Assembly: GCA_017562135.1 (NCBI GenBank) | Contig: QEYB01000180.1 | Coordinates: forward strand, 1,488,001-1,552,000 | DNA length: 64,000 nt | From: Dipylidium caninum | Lineage: Eukaryota > Platyhelminthes > Cestoda > Cyclophyllidea > Dipylidiidae | Direction: 5' to 3' | Shown: positions 12,911 to 24,519 of the stretch, piece after piece | Layout of the letters: every line of letters starts with the position of its first letter | Position numbering within the stretch: the first letter of the stretch is position 1 | The notes under the pieces: generated by a model | Told to the model about the DNA's origin: nothing | Database searches by the model: none | Seen by the model: the letters and a program-made list of their open reading frames with translations, nothing else | Position numbers and translations under genes: made by a program

Positions 12911-15900
12911 CCAACCATGCTTCACGAATAAACTTCGTTGATGGGACTTTTACATGTCCACATACTTTTCATTTTTAAATTGACTAAGAGAATACAATCC
13001 TTGAGGTTACATCGCCGAAGCCATCCACCGAGCGGTGCGAGGCTCATTAAACTTTGGCGGAGAAGATGCGACGAAGCGATCCTACGAGGAAGTGTATTTG
13101 GCGAAGGACGATGAGATAATTGGTAAATTCGATTCTGTTGGTTAATTCAAGTAGCAGAATATAAAGGCTTCATGTTTCATTTGCGTCACGACAAACCGGA
13201 CAGTCCGCTTTCATCGCTAACGCAAACGACGCTAAACAGTAAAACCCACTTATAATATTTGATTCAGTCCACGAAAAATGAACAGAGTGCAAATGGTACT
13301 ATAAACGCATGCCTTTTAGTTCCTGATTTCATCCGTAGATTGTGGATTTTGTGTTTGTCGTCCAAACAACCCTCACCTACGGAGGCAGTCTATAAAACTG
13401 AGAAAAGTGATTTCGGCGTTACTCGCCACCCAAAAAGAAACTCACTTAAATTCATTTAGTCGGTGCAATATCTGTTTAGAAGCACCCGTCTGGTGCCCGA
13501 AAGAGCACAACCACTGTCTTTCATCAGACCAAAACCAAAGACTTGAAGGCTAAAAACTGAAATTCCACGTAATGTAGCTAAAACACCGGTAACTGCATTC
13601 TAGTCATAAGAAAACAGAAAATCAGCGTACTCCAGTCCTCTAAGGGAAAATGACACGAAAAGTAGGGAAAGATAATTCCAACGAGAGTCAATAAATATTC
13701 GAACAAAGAAGCGGAAGAACGAAAAATTCCAGAACTGTCGAGTCTCAGCGTCATGATCCACTAAGGGTGAAATTTGCTCTGATGTCCTCGAGGTACACGG
13801 TATTTAGTTCTGAGGGCCTGTGCACAAGCAGTGGGCGGCACGATGGGCTTCGCCGCGCGTTACCTCGCCACATTCTGAATCTGCTCTAAACACAGAGGCC
13901 TGGGACAGCAGATTAATCTCTGCCCACTAACTCGCGAAAGTTTCCATGATATTGCAACGGATGATCAGTGATCTAAGGAGGCTGTATTGTGGATCTAACA
14001 TAATGTCGAGATCGCTTGGAATGTTACTATGAACTGTTCTCTGTCACATAATCTATCAGTCTAGAAGTGCCAAAACTTTCCATACATTGTCGGTATACTT
14101 CCCATAATGTTCGACCTTGTCAGGATAATGGAGTGGTTCAGTAATAATGGCAGAACCCTTCTTTTGAAGCACCACTCTAAAAGCCTCTGCGTATAAATAT
14201 TATTTAACTGGTTTCCTTTAAGTGCTTAAATTATTATTTATTTAGCCTACTCTTCACAATATTTGTTGGGGTTATTGAGGCCGAAGTCCGATTATAACGA
14301 TGAAATGCAGAGCAATTATGTGTAGGGAACAAATAGAACAATATTCTACGCATAGAACTACCTGCCATTCTCTTACGTTGGTGCGATGACCTAAGGCCGT
14401 AACCATGGCGTTGAAAGGACTAGAGGCTCTCGAATTATCGTGATTACGAACAATTTCGGGTCCTCAATTGGGGTCTGATACTTCTCAATTAAGAAGTGAT
14501 ACTGCTAATATGATCGATGTACACAGCTAATAGTTATATAATTAACAATAGCGTTCGTCTGTAAGTTGTGTTCGGGTGCAAAGGGCATACTTAAAAATAA
14601 TATACGTCGGATGGAATAATACTTAAGTGCGTTATGCTGACTAGGACTCGCCTCCACAATCACCGATAAGAATCAACCTTTCTCATAATTCGTCATTATT
14701 TTATAAATGTCGGATTTTGAGAACGATTACACTCTATTAAAGGATTATTAAAAAGAGGGCGGGCCTTAGAGTCAATAGTGAGAAGACCTAGAACAGCATC
14801 CTTTGCGATTCCAAAGGGCAAAAAAACGGTATCTCCCTTAAAAATTAGGTTTCAGTCAAATTTTTAACAACACAGAACTTACCGCATTGTTATAAGTGAT
14901 TTGTGCGGTCAACAGTTAAATCTACGATTAGTTCAATTTTATAAAACCGCCGGCGCTTACGTGAAGTTCGTGTGTAGATTACGATGGCGCCCAGCAAGGA
15001 GAATTATTTTTACCTCACCATAGTACGACAGTAAGAGTTGTATGTTTATCTTTTTTCTTAGTGCGCAAACTAATGAGAATCAGGCACAGATAATCCAAGG
15101 TTAAGCTTTCTTATTAAATTGATTTGGTGAAGGCCACCTTGACACAATGCTTACGCCCGCCGGGGAGAATCAAGCGAAAGACGTCGGGACCAGCCTCAAA
15201 CATCTTCAAATTGACGGGATTTTTTCCAGTGATCTGAAGAGGGCTTCCTGTGTATGCCCTTAGCATCCGAGTATCTTTGGATACGGCTTAATGTTTAGTC
15301 CAAACTCGGGCTAAATTTACATAAGGCATTACCCTACTCCTTACGCCATAATTTTCTCTTAATTTATTAACTTCACTGGCTATAAATATATTCCATATCT
15401 TAACCTACAACTTCAGAGAAGCCCGTTGCTGTCTGACGAAATTTTAGTTTAGCTTTGATTGGTTTCCCAGCAGGGGGTTTACTGGTTAACTGTGAGATCG
15501 TCTTTTCTCCTGATGGCTGCCCTCAAAATGCCCGTAAATGCACTATCTTGTCGCGTTCTATGGTTTGTACAGCCTACTTTCCTTATTATAGACAGCAGAA
15601 ATCATTAAAAGGAGTTACGAGCGATCACCCGTTGCCCTATCTACAAACTCTCTGATGCGCGAGCGAGTAGGTGCTGTCATCCATTATAAGAAAAGTTATA
15701 GGATTTTGGCCTAAATAGTGGGAAACCAAGATCTCAACTCCATGAATTTATCGCCCAAACTAAACTCAGTCGTATGGGCTGTCAAATGTGGCGCGACAAC
15801 CAGGGTGAATGTGGACATCAGGTGGGGAACACTTTACAATGCCTAAATAGTACACTCGGCCATTCTTGTGCCATTATTCCAGGAATTAGTGCCGAAAGAT

Positions 15901-16079
15901 CATGTGCCTTATCTGTCTCGTGTCTTTACCCAGAACTTCAAACACTTACTGTGTGTATTTCGCTACTTCTGGAAGTACTGTTATTCGCATTTTTAAGTTG
16001 TGAGAAGTATTTTAGTTCATCTGTTCCAAAATTTGTCTGCGTAAATCGAAAGACGTCTTCGTGTTTGTGAAATTGGCAG
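12911..16079. other. 3.2 kb mostly empty AT-rich intergenic stretch
   Basis: No recognisable gene, transposon, tRNA or long repeat. Short frames at 13259, 15455 and 15774 have no family resemblance. One possible minus-strand terminal exon (15114-15247) is listed separately. The missing 5' exons of the plus-strand gene at 16080 should lie in the right half. Confidence 0.5.
15114..15247 (-). CDS. possible terminal exon, unknown
   Basis: On the minus strand an acceptor (ACACAG) is followed by 44 in-frame codons of balanced composition, including KMFEAGPDVFRLILPGG and ending TKSI before TAA. I could not find an upstream exon to join it to and do not recognise the family. Confidence 0.25.
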
Positions 16080-17021
16080 ATATTTTGGCGAGCGCTCAAT
16101 TTCTTTTTCGATTTGTGCGAGGTCGTTGTGAATCAACACACGAAACCAGACCCCATCTTCCCACTCAGCGGTTCACTCGAAGTGCCTCCGAACGCTGCTC
16201 CACCACCGATATTGTTACCTCTTCGGCAGCCGCCAGTGCCCTGCGCCTTTGCTTCGCCAAATCCTCATCAGAACGAGTGCATGGACTATAACGGCCACTT
16301 TGTCCTAGTGAGCGATTTTTGTCGATCGCCAGATTTCAGCTATTTACGAATCATTTCAACAAAACGAATTTAGAGGCTTGCCCATTTTGACATCACCTTA
16401 GAGCTATAAACCCATGCAAAAAATAATTCTTACCAGACACTGATTACTTATAGCTAGTTTCGATTAACAACCATTAAGCATTATATCAGTCCCACAAAAC
16501 GGAAATTATCGTGATGCGAGTGATCCCCGTAGGCCCACTAGTTTCCCATGGTATTTAATTCACTACTTCAGGTAAGTCATGGGCAATGGATCCGTGAATT
16601 CAACCACATTCTTTACGCCTTGCCCAAACGCAGCCTTGGCTTTCCCCCACATCATCGGATGCTCGCGGTGCTGGGAAACTGCCAATTTAACCAAGTTGGA
16701 GTTCGAATCCACTATGACCAATTAACAGAATGTGCTGCTCGCCTCCGAGCCGCGGTCGAGTCAGCCATTAAAGGCCAACACCGTCGTAACCATCCATGTC
16801 CCTACGAACTGGATGGTCTCGTTGATCGACTACCCATTGACACCGTCTGTTATCATGTCCGTGTCGACCCTCACTCTGTTCAAGGTTCCATCACCAATGG
16901 ACCAACTGTTGCTCCTGCAGAGCCAGGACCGTCGCAAAAACATCCTGTCTTCTCTGGTGTAGAAAGACTTTATTTCGCAAAAGAGGATGATGAATATGCT
17001 GGACTGCCTTTGGATAAGTAG
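16080..17021 (+). CDS. 3' part of an unrecognised gene
   Basis: Two exons join in phase 0: about 16080-16307 (donor GTGAGC) and 16572-17021. The frame before the first exon has no ATG back to a stop at 16068, so at least one 5' exon is missing. The exon opens with IFWRALNFFFDLCEVVV, suggesting an alpha helix, then a proline-rich linker (16150-16250), then a 149-residue C-terminal region containing HILYALPKRSLGF, HHRMLAVLGNC and a helix rich in Ala and Arg, ending EYAGLPLDK. The second exon looks like a folded domain; I cannot name the family. It converges with POLR3G, whose stop lies 137 bp beyond. Confidence 0.6.
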
Positions 17022-17158
17022 ATGAGTGTAGATTCATTCTATTTGTTTTACCTAGTTTTCGGGTAGGCTGCATGGTATTAGCAATTTTAAGTTGTAGGGA
17101 TTGGTCACACATAAAAATGGTAGATCAATGCAAAGTAACCAACAAGTAATTTCGTACA

Positions 17159-18402
17159 TCAATCATAGTAAGAACTATGGTCAGGGTCCTCGCCAACCTC
17201 ATAAATTTGGACATTAAAGTCGTCAATGTCACCTTCACCATTGTCGAAATAGGTCTCACAATAGTCATTGCCCTCCTCTTCTTCCCCATCATCTGCCACT
17301 GGCTCTCCGTTCCATCGCTCGTCCTCAGAGTCTCTGTCTTCCTGGTTCTCAGCTTCGCCAGAATCGCCTACTCCCTTCAACGCATCCTCGTCATCATCTA
17401 CGCAAGTAAAGAAAACCAAAAAAACAGACCATCTATGAGTTGTAAGATCTGTCTCTAAACAATACTGGACAAAATTATAGCATATTTTTTACTTCCAAGT
17501 TTTGGGCCCTCTAAACGAGCAGCACACAGTGGAATCTTCGTCGTTACACTCTCGATTGGGTTCACTTTTTCTCGAAACCAACCTTTATCCTCTGCTATGT
17601 TTATTTAGATATATGCACTATAACCCAGTCCCGTCGAAGTACTTTTAATATGCTGTCAAAATTAAAAAATGGTTACCCTCATTTCGATCGAGAGGACCGA
17701 GCACCATTTCATTTGACACAAACTCGCTTGTTGAATCCCCAACGGTAACATCGGACGGGTGATAGAATCTGACACGTTTCGTTGAGCCATGTACGGTAGA
17801 TGATTTTCTTTTTAGTTTGCCCATAAGCTCACTTGGATACCTTGATAAGATGTAAAAAGCCGTTCATTCGCCTAAACTTTCAAATATGAACACCATACCA
17901 ATGTTTTAGGCATAAAAGATTCATGTATAGTAGGCCTTCCAACTAACCATTCAGAAGGTTTTGAAAGAAGGGTCAGAACCCCACTGTTCCAGAAGTCTAT
18001 TTCGTCGGTTTTCATTAGAAGGTGGGCGAGAGAAGACTGCGTCCCTGAAATGCACGATGTTGCCGGCTTCATCAAGCCATCATTCTTAGCATTACCGGAC
18101 AACCTTCGTTTTTCGGATGCGTATTTAAAAGCGTATTCGGTAACTGCTTTGGTTTCAAACTATCAGATTCCACAAGTTAGTTTCTCACATACCAGTTGCA
18201 AATGAAAACAGTTCTGTGAGGCCTCCGCGCTGCTATGAGGTTGAGTAGAATCAGTAAAGGGGAGTGGAATTAGTCGAGCAATCACAGTTTGGGGGTCGGG
18301 AATAACAGGAACGGCGAAAGGATCAAAAAGCCTTCGCTTCACGCCATCTCGAAGACTTGCGAAACCAGAACTTATCCCGCCACGACGTTTACTTCGATTC
18401 AT
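17159..18402 (-). CDS. POLR3G: RNA polymerase III subunit RPC7 (POLR3G-like), partly resolved
   Basis: RPC7 is part of the Pol III RPC3-RPC6-RPC7 subcomplex used for initiation at tRNA and 5S genes in the nucleus. The first exon starts at ATG 18402 with a basic, Gly/Ser-rich N-terminus and a PDP...LIPLPF segment, and ends at a GTATGT donor. An exon ending at 17677 contains YPSELMGKLKRK, matching the family's conserved Pro-Arg-Glu-Met-like segment. It joins in phase to the last exon, 17397-17159, a long Asp/Glu tract followed by the family's DY..(T/S)YFDNGE signature. I could not join the middle (about 17840-18180) in one frame: the best candidate exon there, starting RDAVFSRPP, does not fit the phase of exon 1. 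A further small exon or a sequence error is possible. POLR3G versus POLR3GL cannot be separated. Confidence 0.75.
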
Positions 18403-18513
18403 AGTTCTAAAATGTACTTTAAATTGGCAAGATAACTCGCTTTATGGGTGAAAAAGAAAATCCAGATGATAAATCTGAGAATTGTATTTATATCACAATA
18501 ATCAGCAACATCA

Positions 18514-20055
18514 TTATTGATCTTTCTGTCGAACCAGGGCGTCGGCACGCGCTGCTCTTGTTTTACGAAGCTCCTTCTTCTGTCGTTTCTTTTCCAGGCG
18601 TGTGCGATGTATTCGAATTAAGTCTGAGTCATAATTAACATTGTCGGAACCCATTTTGGCTAGTTTTAACTTAACGAAGCGCTTGTCTTCTGCCGCCTCA
18701 TCTATCTCCATTGCGGTTGTCACCTGGTTGTCTTCTCTCGTCACAATCTCCGTGTCTTTGTGTAAAGTGGAGAGTTTCACGTTGGAATTCGCATTGATTT
18801 TCTCCTGAATTTTCATGAAAAGTGAGTTTGACACAAAATAACCATGGATATAAGCACGGAGGAACCGAGTGCCAATTAGGTCCATCATACCATATTCCAG
18901 AAGCTGTTGCCTTGTCAGAAATTTGTATCCATGATACATAGTCGTAACATCGGGTTCGACCTCTGTTATTAACTGGTCCAAATAACTACACCAATAGGGA
19001 GCCTCGCCGAGCAACGGTATGAAGTAACTTGATACTTTAGGAGACTCATTTGCGAGCATAATAAGACCACTTTTAGGAAAGTGATACATCCAGTTTATCT
19101 CAACGGGGCCAGTTTCAAACCCGACGAACATCTTGCCGGTTTCAATATTCCATATCTTGAGGCAGTGGGCAACCATCACTAAAGCTTTTTCTTCATGGAA
19201 ACTGATGGTCTTGACGGGTTTTCTATACTCAGTGTCTCTGGTATGCCATGGGCATTTTGTTTGACGAATATCATAAATGTGGACCAGTCCCTCAGCTGTA
19301 CCAACAGCAAAATTAAGTAGGTCTTTGTATGCAAGAGTTGAACAGGGAAAACGAGTGAAAGAACTTAATTGTGATGGTTTGTTAATTGAGGAAAACAAGT
19401 CTAGGTTGAAAGTCCATTCCCCACTTCGCAAATCCCAACCTTGAACAGTGCCTCTAGTAGTGCCAGAGAGAAGAACATCGAGTTCTGGCATGTAGCAGCT
19501 CGCATTGTAACCGTCCAAATCGGTAAGAGAGTGGGATATTAAGGGAGTGGTAAATCTGCCTTCGCACAAATCCATTCGATAGACGGCACTACCATTTGAT
19601 GAAATAAGAAGATGACACTTGGGGGGACTGTAGTTAATTTCAACACCAGGGCGGGGAACTCGAAAACGAAAGTGGTGACCGCCAGCCGCATGAACATCGA
19701 CCCACCGTTCCTCTTCCAGTAATGCAAATTTTGAGTAGTCATCACTTAGGCATGTCATTCGCGTGGGCAAATAATCAACGCAACGATCAAACTTCATTGA
19801 TAAGTTCCTAAGTTCGTAGCAGCGAACACGAGGCTTATAGCGACCGAGAAGGAAGAGGTACTTTTGATCGGGGGAGCAGGTTACATAGGTAGAGGCGTCA
19901 GGCATTTCTAATTCATGTATCAGTTCAATGTGACTTTCGGCACCAGGATCCCTCCTTAGAAGACTGCGCTTTTCGGCTCTTGAGGCCCATTCCGGCAACG
20001 ATCTCCCGGAGGTTAAGTTATAAACTTTAACGCCGTTCAACTTCACAACATTCAT
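18514..20055 (-). CDS. NOL10: nucleolar protein 10 (NOL10/Enp2), short form
   Basis: NOL10/Enp2 is a WD40 nucleolar protein needed for 40S ribosomal subunit (18S pre-rRNA) processing. A single uninterrupted frame codes 513 residues from the ATG at 20055, which aligns with the usual start (MNVVKLNGVKVYNL). Conserved stretches include SGRSLPEW, GRYKPRVRCYEL, LSDDYSKF, GTTRGTVQGWDLR, ANESPKVSSYFIPLLG and the YHGYKFLTRQQL region just after the propeller. The frame stays open 69 nt further upstream to another ATG at 20124, but an acceptor-like CTCTCAG immediately before MNVV suggests a 5' UTR intron. The protein ends in a Lys/Arg-rich helix and lacks the NUC153 region and the long acidic and basic tail of other animals (human is about 690 residues). 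POLR3G follows on the same strand after 111 bp. Confidence 0.95.
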   Translation of the reverse strand: MNVVKLNGVKVYNLTSGRSLPEWASRAEKRSLLRRDPGAESHIELIHELEMPDASTYVTCSPDQKYLFLLGRYKPRVRCYELRNLSMKFDRCVDYLPTRMTCLSDDYSKFALLEEERWVDVHAAGGHHFRFRVPRPGVEINYSPPKCHLLISSNGSAVYRMDLCEGRFTTPLISHSLTDLDGYNASCYMPELDVLLSGTTRGTVQGWDLRSGEWTFNLDLFSSINKPSQLSSFTRFPCSTLAYKDLLNFAVGTAEGLVHIYDIRQTKCPWHTRDTEYRKPVKTISFHEEKALVMVAHCLKIWNIETGKMFVGFETGPVEINWMYHFPKSGLIMLANESPKVSSYFIPLLGEAPYWCSYLDQLITEVEPDVTTMYHGYKFLTRQQLLEYGMMDLIGTRFLRAYIHGYFVSNSLFMKIQEKINANSNVKLSTLHKDTEIVTREDNQVTTAMEIDEAAEDKRFVKLKLAKMGSDNVNYDSDLIRIHRTRLEKKRQKKELRKTRAARADALVRQKDQ

Positions 20056-20124
20056 GACCTGAGAGTACGCGGGGAACAAGCATGCGCGTTTAAACAGATG
20101 ATCGCTTGCGTCGGAGGTTGGCAT

Positions 20125-21254
20125 TTCGGTTAAGGATATTAAAGACTCGACAATATGCAGTACATTTTGTTTGCGCGTGAGTTGCTTTTTAATGCGTATC
20201 AGTTGTGAATAAGGGTGACATTTTGCATTAGGAACGGACAGAAGTGTAACGGATTTCTTATATAATTTACAATAAGTGGTAAAATAGAAATTTATCGGTT
20301 TCAGACATCAAAAAGGTTGACTTGTAAATTGGGCACAACGGACCTGTTCACAAAATTACAATATGTGGATGTTGGAAAGGACAGGAATCATGTGATTATC
20401 ACAACCTTAAAGAATCGCAACCTTTAACACGTAAACCCGCTTCGGCGGAATACTATGATGAAAATTAGCCTGTGGAGTCTTTCAAATTTTTCTACCTAGA
20501 CACTGATAGAAAATGATGTCTGCCGTAACCACTACGAAGGGACACTTGCGATCTATAACGGCCAACATTGGCTACAAAATACCACCAGGTCATATTAGCG
20601 CAATCGCCGCAAAATGGTCTGATTTTAACGGTAAAGTGGAAACGAAAATTGCGGGGAAAATCAACAGGAGGTCCATTAAAAAACGTATAGTGGCTGTCCC
20701 CGCCAATGTGTGTTACGGATAAATAAATATTGTTTATCAATAGAGCATGGTTTTTGGCTTGTTATGGTAAAACATGCGTTTTCCAAAGTGGTTTTTTTGC
20801 GTGTGCTCCGATAAAAACCACTAACCGTCGCAAACCTCATGTCCACATTTAAATTTTTACACGGGGACCTATTCACTACTGCGGAATTTACTTGTATATC
20901 ATCGATTTTTATATGCATTCATTCGTTCAGGTTCAGGATTTCCAGGGTCACGCTTGAAGAATGATTATAGAATTGAGCTGCGAGTTTTTTCGCCAAATTA
21001 AACCAATTTTTATGCCAATTAGATTAATGGAACTGGGGTTCTTTTATCTGACAACATGTATTATTAACTTTCATCACTAGTTAACTTCGGGTATGATTTC
21101 TTTACACCCACTTACTGTTTGTCTCATAATTGGCGGAGTATAAGGCAATGAATCCGTTAAATTTGCTTTCAAATTACCTAGCATGCATACCGAAACATTG
21201 TTATCAAAATTCTGATTGGCTACCCCATACTCTACAGCCTATGCTTCGGTCTGA
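20125..21254. other. intergenic between divergent NOL10 and FAF2
   Basis: AT-rich spacer between two divergently transcribed genes, so it should contain both promoters. Short frames at 20492-20740 on both strands show no family resemblance. No TATA, CCAAT or repeat element is convincing. Confidence 0.5.
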
Positions 21255-24156
21255 ATGGCGACGCCGGTGGAGGTTTCTTCGTCTGGGGGTGCTTCGAGGC
21301 TAACTGGGATGCGACTCTCGGCACTCGCACATTTTAAGGTCTTTTTAGGCATATTTTATTTGTGTTTCAGGACATTTCTGGTATATCCGAGGATGACATA
21401 GCACAGAATATTCTCGAGTCGAACGGCTGGGATTTAGAGGTAATGACATTTTCTCTAATATGGGCTCCAGAGGGCTGTGCACAGTTTCATGGGTTACAGT
21501 GACTTAGGTGACCAACACGTTCGCAGAAGAAATCTCCCTCTGCCCACTGTAAGCTAGCTGAGATTGGTCTATTCCTAGGTTGATATATCGCCTCGAAATC
21601 AGCATGTCTATTTTGCTCCACGGCATCCAAGCCCGTGGTACATTCAATGGACGTCGTTTGTCCTTACTCCAATCCGCCTGGCTTTTAACGTATTTCTTGA
21701 CTTGTTGAAGCTCCTTCGTGAGTTGAACCTTTGTTATTTTCTGAAGAAGCATTTTTTAACCCAAATTAAGTGACCGTTTATGGGATATTATGCTCGGAAT
21801 TTTTTAGCAGTTTGCCACTGCAGCATCAAATTTTTGTCTTGTCTATGGCTTTTGCTCTCCTGCGGCAGATGAACTTGCTTTTTTCCTTTTTTGACTGTAG
21901 TGTCTTTCATTTGGCCGGGTTCTCGTCATTGTAAGTCACCGACCAAACTTTTTCTACGTTACTTTCCTTTACACTGTCTGAAAATGTTCCTGTTCGCTAA
22001 TTTATCAAACTCACTGCTTTCAAACATTTGCTTAATTTATTTTTCCATTTTCTTCGTATTAACCGCTTTTATGTGAATGTAAAAATCTCGATGGGCTCCT
22101 GTCCGTCGTGGTTTTTATTTCATTAAAAACATCGAGCTTTTACCGCTTTTCTTGCATAAATCCCCTTTGCCTTGTTGCTTAGGTGTTATCCTGTTTTTCA
22201 ATGATGATTCTCAAAATAATTTTTTGCAGCTATAACAGATCCTGAAGTCGACGTCCGCAACTTCATTGATGATTTTAAAAGGAGATACTTACCCCCCTTC
22301 TCAAAATGGTCAGGACGAGAGTGATTCGGACACGGTAATACCTTTGCCACCTATACCTCCCTTTTACAATGGTACGTATTCTGGAGCGTTGAGAGAAGCC
22401 AAGGAAAGTTTGCGCTTCTTGGTTATATATCTTCATGGCGATTCACATGCAGACAGTGATGCATTTTGTCGGTGAGTTTATCTATCCCAACTACGGTTGC
22501 CCTTAAATCCATTTGTTTGGACTAAATAGATTCTTGTTTGTTTCTTTTACTCAATATATTTGTTAAATTTACTTACAACCTCAAACTTATATGCGGTTTT
22601 AGTGACACTCTTCTTGATCCGGTATTTCTCGATTTCATCAACAATTCAGACCAGTTACTGTTTTGGGCATGCAACGTAAATGCCGCTGAAGGTTATCGCG
22701 TTTCCCAAACTTTGAGAGAGCACACGTACCCCTTTATTGGCGTTGTCGGTTTGTCAAGCAACCCTGGTCAGTTACTGTCTATTAGAAATGGTTTTCCGTT
22801 TTTTATTATTTGACCGATAGAGCAAACACGTAGATTCTGACACTTACTTCCATAGTCAATGTGATTGAGAACAATTTTGTGCGGAGTCGCGCTGTTTTAA
22901 AAGTTGTGTAGTGTATTTGGTTGACGTATTTTAGATGATCGTGCACATACCACTACCGTTATTGTTACTTTTCTCATTTCTACAAGTTTATTCACAAACG
23001 TCTTTCGGTTCGCCTACCCGTATGGCTCTCCTTGGTCGAATTGAGGGAGTTACCGCTGCGCCTGTTCTCGTTGAGCAACTCACAAATATAATAAATAGCC
23101 ATCAGAGCGTTTTAGTGGCGGAACGAGCTGACAGGTAAAAATTTATCTTTCTTTCTTGTGCATAATTTTCTGTCTTTCGCGTATATTATCATTATTAATG
23201 TTGTTTTCCTGTTGAGAAATTTCCTTTTTGTAGTAATAGTTTATTATAGATGTCAGATTTTTCGATCCCCAAGGTGTTTTTTATTTTTGTTTACTGAATC
23301 GTAGGCGTAGGTTTGTTCATATGGGCGTGAGTTATTTTCCTTCGTTGAAGACATTCATTTGCATTATAACTAAGTACTTCTATCGTAGTACAAACACGTT
23401 ATCAAGTAGACGGGAACAGTGAGGTACTTTGTAAGTGCATTGGTGTAATAAGTTAAAATAAGTCAAGTTTTAAAATTATTTTGGGGTTAACTAGGGCTGA
23501 GCGTGAATTGTCGATGCGTCTGAGAAAGGAACAAGACGAGGCATTCGCTGCCTCGCTCGCGCAAGACCGTGCCAAGGCAGCTGAACGCGCAGCTCACGCA
23601 GAAGCCCAACGACGTGAGAAGCTGATGTCCCGCGCTCATCATCGGCGCCAACTACATTGGGCTGCTTCATTACCCGCGGAACCGTCTCCAGCCATCTCTG
23701 CGGAGGCAGTGCGACTCTCCATCAAATTGCCAGACGGTCGTCGTGCCCAACGTTTATTTTCTACTGGCGATTCTGTGAAGGTAAAAGTGTTCGTCTTTGT
23801 TTAAACAGAGTACACTTTTTACCGGTTTTTAGGCAGCGAATTCTTCGGGTCCTAAAGCCTTGATGCTTTCTCTTTTTAAGCTTCTCTATTACTTCGTTAT
23901 CGCCCAAGAAGATGCTCCAAAGCGATTCGCGGTAGAATCGAATTACCCAAAAAGAATAATTGAATGTTGCCCGGAAAATGAGAGCGACATAGAAGAATAC
24001 ATCCCTCAAGAAGAGGGAGACGAAGTCATTCCTGAAAAAGCGACACGTAGACAAGTAGACGATTGGAAGCCAAAAGGTCCCAAAGACCCCCCATCTTTTA
24101 AAGATGTTGGATTGGACCACCCCGAAATGCTTCTTATTCTCGATCTAGATTCCTGA
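21255..24156 (+). CDS. FAF2: FAF2 / UBXD8, ER-associated degradation adaptor
   Basis: FAF2 sits in the ER and lipid-droplet membrane by a hairpin and recruits the p97/VCP ATPase to ubiquitinated ERAD substrates. Eight exons join with matching phase: 21255-21338, 21371-21439 (UBA domain, DIAQNILESNGWDLE), 21579-21717 (hydrophobic hairpin), 22230-22471, 22603-22766 and 22987-23134 (UAS thioredoxin-like domain with FLVIYLHGDSHADSDAFCR, LLFWACN and EGYRVSQTLREHTYPF), 23495-23780 (coiled coil, then the start of UBX at LPAEPSP), and 23833-24156 (rest of UBX). The first two introns are short (32 and 139 nt). The predicted length is about 484 residues against 445 in human. Exon 4 changes reading frame at a run of six C (22292-22297): upstream reads ...DDFKRRYLPP, and the conserved PPFYNGTY lies one base off. 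Removing one C restores a single frame. Confidence 0.95.
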
Positions 24157-24519
24157 CTCCGATGTATCCCGTATCTTATGTCGTTACACCAGTTCTTTCA
24201 GAACCTCCCACCATGGGTGTATCAGTGCCGCAACTCGCCCTCCTTTACCCGGGCGGTGGTGTCACCCAAGACAATTGCTGATGTATGCATGTTTTAAAGT
24301 AATTTACTTCGTTTCGACTCTGGTCGAAGTGTCTTAGGTTAATCATTATTCATGACTCAGCCGCCGGGGAGACTGATGCAGTATGTATGGTTGGAAGTGA
24401 TGTTCGTAAGCCCTAAATTCGGGTACGGTTGTCCAGGCTTATACTAATTGAGAAGAAACTTTAGGTGGTAAGAAACTTTATTAAGATCAAATTAACGGGA
24501 TTTGGGAATGACCGCGCGG
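24157..24519. other. convergent 3' spacer FAF2 / SUB1
   Basis: Spacer of 363 bp between the stop codons of two convergent genes. It holds a SUB1 poly(A) signal; no clear AATAAA for FAF2 was found. Confidence 0.5.
24477..24482 (-). terminator. poly(A) signal AATAAA of SUB1
   Basis: Minus-strand AATAAA 38 nt after the SUB1 stop codon at 24520. Confidence 0.6.

Noticed and set aside
12684..12978. Overlapping frames on both strands at the (CGCA)n repeat
   Set aside because: Open because of the tandem repeat and GC-rich composition; no splice or family support.
16692..16704. tRNA B-box-like GAGTTCGAATCC
   Set aside because: Lies inside a coding exon and has no A box upstream.
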